From contig JAITKW010000049.1 in the NCBI GenBank assembly GCA_031278275.1, positions 1-10,893 on the forward strand: a stretch of DNA of 10,893 bases. Reading direction: 5' to 3'. The stretch comes from Candidatus Nomurabacteria bacterium (lineage in GTDB: Bacteria; Patescibacteriota; Saccharimonadia; Saccharimonadales; Saccharimonadaceae). The notes under the pieces are model-generated. The model saw nothing but the letters and a program-made list of their open reading frames with translations, did no database searches and had not been told where the DNA came from. Shown piece after piece: positions 7,798 to 10,893 of the stretch. Position 1 is the stretch's first letter; each line of letters begins with the position of its first letter. The position numbers and the translations under genes were made by a program.

Positions 7798-8316
7798 ATG
7801 GGTGCAAACCGACATCTTGGAAGAATTATTGTTATTCAAACACTATATGAATATGAAATGCGCAAAGCATCAAAAGACCCGATGGCTGATGCCGACAAGA
7901 TTATGGCAAAAAATATTGTGCCATACAAAGAGGCTGTGACGGACGCGAAGTTTGTGCGCGAGTTGGTGGAAGGCGTGGAAAGTCACATGGCGGAATTGGA
8001 CGAGATTTTGCAGCCAATCGCACCGGAATGGCCAATCAGCTCCATTTCGCCGATTGATCGCAACGTGCTGAGGCTGGGTTTGTTTGAAATGTTGCACCGC
8101 AAGGAAGATGTGCCAGCAAAAGTCGCCATCAACGAAGCGGTGGAGCTGGCTAAAATGTTTGGTTCTGATAATTCTAGTAGGTTCGTTAATGGGGTGTTAG
8201 GCACGGCTTATCGCACATTGGTTGAACCGGCTAAACAGGGGGAAAGTGGAGAAAAATCATCAAAACCAGAATCTGCAACAGAAGAAGGAACCAAAACCAA
8301 TCAAGCAAAAGAATAA
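7798..8316 (+). CDS. nusB: Transcription antitermination factor NusB
   Basis: A 172-aa all-helical NusB protein, which with NusE/S10 binds boxA RNA in antitermination complexes on rRNA operons. The N-terminal arginine-rich helix reads ANRHLGRIIVIQTLYEYE (3-20). The C-terminal signature includes PIDRNVLRLGLFEML (85-99) and KVAINEAVELAKMFG followed by RFVNGVLGT (108-136). A hydrophilic, charge-rich tail of about 28 residues follows the domain. I chose the ATG at 7798 because family members start directly before this helix. An in-frame ATG at 7747 would add 17 residues, overlap rpmF by 26 nt, and has a weak GAGG upstream. The tail-coding region overlaps the possible start of the next gene. Confidence 0.92.
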   Translation: MGANRHLGRIIVIQTLYEYEMRKASKDPMADADKIMAKNIVPYKEAVTDAKFVRELVEGVESHMAELDEILQPIAPEWPISSISPIDRNVLRLGLFEMLHRKEDVPAKVAINEAVELAKMFGSDNSSRFVNGVLGTAYRTLVEPAKQGESGEKSSKPESATEEGTKTNQAKE

Positions 8317-8794
8317 TCGGCTTAATCAATTCAAGAAGTTTTTTGGCAAAGGCCCTTTAATCAAGAAGATTGTGCGTGAGCCAACTGCTGGCGGGATAAT
8401 CTTCCGGATTAAAGGTGCAGACGTGGAAGTTTTACTAATTCAGGACGCAAAATATCGTTGGACGATACCGAAAGGGCATATTGAGCTGGGGGAAAGTCCG
8501 AAAGAAACCGCTGTGCGCGAAATTGCGGAGGAAACTGGGTTGAAAAATGTGCAAGTTTTGTCGTGGCTGGGCAAGGTGGAGTTCAAATATCGCCGACAAG
8601 ACAGATTGGTGTTGATGACCACGCAAGTGTATTTGATGAAAGCTTTGGACGATCACGAAGGATTGCAAAAAGAAAAATGGATGCATAGTATTCGGTGGTT
8701 TAGTTTCAAAGAGGCACTTGACAAAATTGAATATGATGACATTAGCAAACTTTTGCTGTTGGCGAAAAATAGGATTAAGGTAGGAGAAAAATGA
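8246..8794 (+). CDS. NUDIX hydrolase (MutT/Ap4A-hydrolase type)
   Basis: A perfect Nudix box GX5EX7REUXEEXGU: GHIELGE, seven residues, then REIAEETGL, coded at about 8477-8545. It follows the usual first strand TAGGIIFR and the WTIPKGH lead-in. The family cleaves nucleoside diphosphates linked to another group; the exact substrate cannot be read from sequence, and (di)nucleoside polyphosphates or a mutagenic NTP are guesses. The start is uncertain. GTG at 8246 follows AGGGGG by 3 nt and is my choice (182 aa). TTG at 8222 and GTG at 8372 are in the same frame; the last would leave a minimal 140-aa domain. With the chosen start the first 71 nt overlap nusB in another frame and encode a Lys/Asn/Gln-rich leader. 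The stop overlaps the rnc start as ATGA. Confidence 0.85.
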   Translation: MEKNHQNQNLQQKKEPKPIKQKNNRLNQFKKFFGKGPLIKKIVREPTAGGIIFRIKGADVEVLLIQDAKYRWTIPKGHIELGESPKETAVREIAEETGLKNVQVLSWLGKVEFKYRRQDRLVLMTTQVYLMKALDDHEGLQKEKWMHSIRWFSFKEALDKIEYDDISKLLLLAKNRIKVGEK

Positions 8795-9525
8795 AAAAGG
8801 AACAGATGGACGAATTTTTGACTTTTGCAAAAGAGAAGTTGGGTTTTGCTTTTTCAGATGTCAATTTATTGATTACGGCGCTGACGCACCGTAGCTACGT
8901 AAATGAGCATAAAAGTTCGGCGCAGGAACATAACGAACGATTAGAGTTTTTGGGCGATGCGGTTTTGGAGCTGGTGGTGACGGATTTCTTGTTCAAAAAT
9001 TACAAGAATCCGGAGGGCATTTTGACGGCGTGGCGGGCGGCGTTGGTTCGCACCGAATCAATCGGTGAGGCGGGCGAAAAGCTGGGTTATCCTCCGCTCA
9101 TTCGCATGAGCAAGGGCGAGCGTAATGGCTCTTGGCGCGCACACCAAACCATCATTGCTGACGCTTTTGAGGCGTTAATTGGGGCGATTTATTTAGACAA
9201 GGGTTATGAAACAGCGCGTAAGTTTATTGAAGAAAACATTTTGGTCAAGTTTCAGGATATTTTGACTTCTGAAAGTTGGCGCGACCCCAAATCGCATTTA
9301 CAAGAATTATCGCAAAAATTTGATGGCAAAACGCCAAGTTACAGAGTATTAAAAGAAGACGGGCCTGACCACGACAAAATATTTACTGTCGGAGCGTTTG
9401 TGAATAACAAAATTGTGGGGAGCGGACAAGGGTCAAGCAAGCAAATTGCCGAGCAAATGGCAGCAACGCAAGGCGTGAAGTTATACAAAAAGCAGGTTGG
9501 TGAACGAAACTCGCGCCCAAAATAG
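8791..9525 (+). CDS. rnc: Ribonuclease III
   Basis: A 244-aa RNase III, the double-strand endonuclease that processes rRNA precursors and structured mRNAs. The signature HNERLEFLGDAVLEL (47-61) supplies Glu49, Glu52 and Asp56. Glu75, Asp124 and Glu127 (ADAFEALIGAIYLD) complete the metal sites, so the active site appears intact. A C-terminal double-stranded-RNA-binding domain spans about 165-233, from DPKSHLQELSQ through GSGQGSSKQIAEQMAA. AGGAG lies 4 nt before the ATG, and the start overlaps the NUDIX stop by 4 nt (ATGA), so translation is probably coupled. It is the last gene of the rpmF operon; no clear terminator follows before the rpsP promoter. Confidence 0.96.
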   Translation: MKKEQMDEFLTFAKEKLGFAFSDVNLLITALTHRSYVNEHKSSAQEHNERLEFLGDAVLELVVTDFLFKNYKNPEGILTAWRAALVRTESIGEAGEKLGYPPLIRMSKGERNGSWRAHQTIIADAFEALIGAIYLDKGYETARKFIEENILVKFQDILTSESWRDPKSHLQELSQKFDGKTPSYRVLKEDGPDHDKIFTVGAFVNNKIVGSGQGSSKQIAEQMAATQGVKLYKKQVGERNSRPK

Positions 9526-9527
9526 AG

Positions 9528-9556
9528 TTGTTTTTTGAAAGACAATCTAGTATAAT
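9528..9556 (+). promoter_or_regulatory. rpsP promoter
   Basis: TTGTTT (9528-9533), a 17-nt spacer and TATAAT (9551-9556) just after the rnc stop. The predicted start near 9563 leaves a leader of about 20 nt carrying AAGGG before the rpsP ATG. Confidence 0.75.
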
Positions 9557-9583
9557 GTGTAAATCATTAAATAAGGGAACAAA

Positions 9584-9961
9584 ATGTTAGCAATCCGTTT
9601 ACAGCGTAATGGTCGGGCTGGGTATCCAGTTTACCGAATAGTCGTCCAGGAAGCTAATCGCCACCCGCTGAGTGGCAGAATTGTGGCGCAAGTCGGGTCT
9701 TTTAATCCGCACAGTAAAGCCACAAACTTGGACAAAGAGAAAATTGAAAAATATTTGAAAAATGGCGCACAACCTAGCACGCGCGTGGTACGTATCTTGA
9801 AAGAAGCAAAAATCGTTTTGCCGAGTTGGGTGAAAGACGTGCCAATGAGAGTGGCGAAGACCAAGAAGCCAGAAAAATTGCGAAAAAACCAACCAAAAGA
9901 CGTTACTGCTTCGCAAGTAACTGACGTAGCTGACAAGGCGGAAGCAGCCCCCACCGCTTAA
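9584..9961 (+). CDS. rpsP: Small-subunit ribosomal protein bS16
   Basis: A 125-aa protein whose first 80 residues are a standard bS16: MLAIRLQRNGRAGYPVYRIVV, then RDG-equivalent RHPLSGRIVAQVGSFNPHSK, then the YLKNGAQPSTRVVRILK helix that binds 16S rRNA. bS16 is usually 80-90 aa. The additional 40 or so residues are Lys-rich and then Ala/Asp-rich, a tail also seen in some other lineages. AAGGG lies 6 nt before the ATG. It has its own promoter and precedes khpA; rpsP next to a KH-domain gene is a common bacterial arrangement linked to ribosome assembly. Confidence 0.95.
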   Translation: MLAIRLQRNGRAGYPVYRIVVQEANRHPLSGRIVAQVGSFNPHSKATNLDKEKIEKYLKNGAQPSTRVVRILKEAKIVLPSWVKDVPMRVAKTKKPEKLRKNQPKDVTASQVTDVADKAEAAPTA

Positions 9962-9973
9962 GTCAGTTTTGCA

Positions 9974-9993
9974 GCAAGACCCTTGCGATTTTT
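9974..9993 (+). terminator. Weak candidate terminator after rpsP
   Basis: GCAAG (9974-9978), loop ACC and CTTGC (9982-9986) form a 5-bp stem followed by GA and five T residues. The stem is short and the T tract offset, so it may at most reduce read-through into khpA. Confidence 0.35.
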
Positions 9994-10069
9994 CTCTCTT
10001 TGACCGACTATTTTTCCTGCGATATAAGCAACTTCATAAAAAACCATGCTTTTATTTTGCGCCATCACG

Positions 10070-10078
10070 TGCTAAAAT
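10070..10078 (+). promoter_or_regulatory. khpA promoter, extended -10 type
   Basis: TGCTAAAAT (10070-10078) is an extended -10 motif with a -10 box one base from consensus. The best -35 at the right distance (TTTTAT, 10050-10055) is poor, as is usual for extended -10 promoters. AAAGGA precedes the ATG by 8 nt. Confidence 0.5.
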
Positions 10079-10111
10079 GTAAGCACTATTAAGAACGAAA
10101 GGAATCAGAAC

Positions 10112-10537
10112 ATGGCAACAACCATAGACCAACAATTCGTGGAATATATCGTGAAAACATTGGTGAACAACCCAGACAAAGTGGAAATCAAGCGGGACAT
10201 TGACGAGAAAGGCGTGCTTTTGTCGTTGACGGTGGATCCTGAAGACATCGGACGTGTCATTGGCAAAAGGGGAGCGACCGCACAAAGCATTCGCACCTTG
10301 CTCCGAGCGCTTGGCACCAAAAATGATGCGCGCTATAATCTGAAAATTATCAACAACGATGATTACGTTCCGCGCGAGCGCGTGGAGCGAGGCACTACGG
10401 CGGGTATCGTGGATACTGTGAGTGAGGATCTAGCAGCTATGGGAACAGATGAAGTTGTGGAAAACTCGCCAAAAAGTTCAAAATTAGCAGAAAAAACGCG
10501 CCAAGAGCTTGCGGATTTGGACGACCTTGATATATAA
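10112..10537 (+). CDS. khpA: KH-domain RNA-binding protein KhpA, with acidic C-terminal extension
   Basis: A 141-aa protein. Residues 1-80 match the small KhpA/YlqC family: FVEYIVKTLVNNPDKVEI, then a KH fold with the RNA-binding GxxG loop as IGKRGATAQSIRTLLRAL (about 50-67). KhpA usually has about 75-80 residues; here roughly 60 more follow, including a TTAGIVDTV segment and an end rich in Asp and Leu (ADLDDLDI). KhpA pairs with KhpB/Jag and binds many RNAs in Firmicutes, affecting cell division and envelope synthesis; that role here is inferred. It follows rpsP, as in many bacteria, and ends before a strong terminator. Confidence 0.88.
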   Translation: MATTIDQQFVEYIVKTLVNNPDKVEIKRDIDEKGVLLSLTVDPEDIGRVIGKRGATAQSIRTLLRALGTKNDARYNLKIINNDDYVPRERVERGTTAGIVDTVSEDLAAMGTDEVVENSPKSSKLAEKTRQELADLDDLDI

Positions 10538-10592
10538 TACTAATAGTTCGCGAGAGAGCACGAACAACTAAAGCGTTGAGAGCTTTATATTA

Positions 10593-10626
10593 CCAAAAAA
10601 CCGCTTTGCGAGAAGCGGTTTTTTGG
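10593..10626 (+). terminator. Strong symmetric Rho-independent terminator
   Basis: A 14-bp perfect stem (10593-10606/10613-10626) with loop TGCGAG. The arms carry A6 and T6, so it can work in both directions; it ends khpA. The 55 nt before it contain two short hairpins (GTTCG/CGAAC near 10548-10565 and AAAGC/GCTTT near 10570-10586), of unknown meaning. Confidence 0.93.
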
Positions 10627-10664
10627 TGGCGGTAATGGTAATAATTGTAATAACGTTTTTTCAG

Positions 10665-10760
10665 GTCTTGCTGCGTAACTCCCCCGTTTATGAGCGCAGT
10701 CTTATTGCATAACTCCCCCATTCATGGGTACGGAGTCTGTAAAGGCTCTGTGAACGAACG
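10665..10760 (+). repeat. Two tandem left-arm copies of the MITE-like repeat
   Basis: A degenerate arm (10665-10698, GTCTTGCTGCGTAACTCCCC and on) is followed directly by a near-exact arm (10699-10734) and 26 unrelated bases to 10760. The first resembles the outer arm at locus 1; the second matches the core arm. Both point the same way as the complete copy that follows. Their right-hand partners, if present, would lie past the window edge. Confidence 0.8.
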
Positions 10761-10893
10761 GTCTTATTGCATAACTCCCCCATTCATGGGTACGGAACCG
10801 TGACAGCCAATCGTCATTGGTGTCAGTCGGCTCCTCGCTTTAATCTGTCGTCACAGATTAAAGAGCCCCATGAAGAGGGAATTATGCAATAAG
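10761..10893. mobile_element. MITE-like structured repeat, locus 2 core, cut by the window edge
   Basis: Second copy of the element at 7311-7445, offset by 3,450 bases. It differs at four positions over 131 aligned bases: 10809, 10815, 10818 and 10885. The changes at 10809 (G to A) and 10818 (C to T) are partners in the first hairpin and keep the pair. The change at 10815 is in the loop. The base at 10885 improves outer pairing relative to copy 1. Only the last two bases of the expected right end are missing. Confidence 0.85.

Noticed and set aside
10546..10586. Small RNA or riboswitch in the khpA 3' region
   Set aside because: Only two short 5-bp hairpins; not enough structure to call beyond the terminator.
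10665..10796. CRISPR array: a 36-nt unit seen three times near the right edge
   Set aside because: Spacers are 0 and 26 nt, the first unit is degenerate, and the same sequence occurs inverted at the element's other end, which fits terminal inverted repeats rather than CRISPR repeats. No cas gene is near.

Overview
The window looks like a piece of a small-genome Candidate Phyla Radiation (Patescibacteria) bacterium, most likely a Saccharibacteria (TM7) relative. The basis is a cysteine-rich surface protein with a FISUMP-type domain of the kind common in that group, compact operons of slightly unusual versions of core genes, and overall gene style. UGA ends clpC, the IreB-like gene and the NUDIX gene, so the Gly-UGA code of Absconditabacteria/Gracilibacteria is unlikely. 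The lineage is inferred; no rRNA is present.

Left edge (1-1339, + strand): the 3' part of a membrane-anchored FISUMP surface protein. Its reading frame is open to the left edge and runs through a 33-nt AG dinucleotide tract that encodes Arg-Glu repeats, followed by a transmembrane segment. Positions 1340-1410 are a convergent gap with a 14-bp direct repeat.

Minus-strand block (1411-7245), read right to left: tRNA-Ser(UGA), pgi, gpmA, an IreB-family (UPF0297) gene with its own promoter and terminator, then clpC and a membrane-anchored HExxH protein overlapping clpC by 8 nt. The clpC promoter is a consensus TTGACA-16-TATAAT whose -35 box lies in the spacer of a perfect CIRCE operator. Its predicted transcription start falls on the ATG, so this heat-shock mRNA is predicted to be leaderless and HrcA-repressed. 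The tRNA ends 14 nt before the pgi start codon.

Plus-strand block (7514-10626): rpmF (bL32), nusB, a NUDIX hydrolase and rnc (RNase III) form one operon from a good sigma-70-type promoter. rpsP (bS16) and khpA (KH-domain protein) follow from their own promoters and end at a strong symmetric terminator. This is a translation and RNA-maturation cluster.

Repeat family: a MITE-like element of about 135 bp sits between the divergent tRNA-Ser and rpmF promoters (7311-7445), and a second copy ends the window (10761-10893). Each has about 30-nt imperfect terminal inverted repeats enclosing two hairpins with CGTY loops. The copies differ at four positions over 131 aligned bases; two of the differences form one compensatory pair in the first hairpin. 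Extra related arms flank both copies in a nested arrangement. The window starts near a microsatellite and ends at the edge of a repeat, so it may be a whole contig bounded by repeats.
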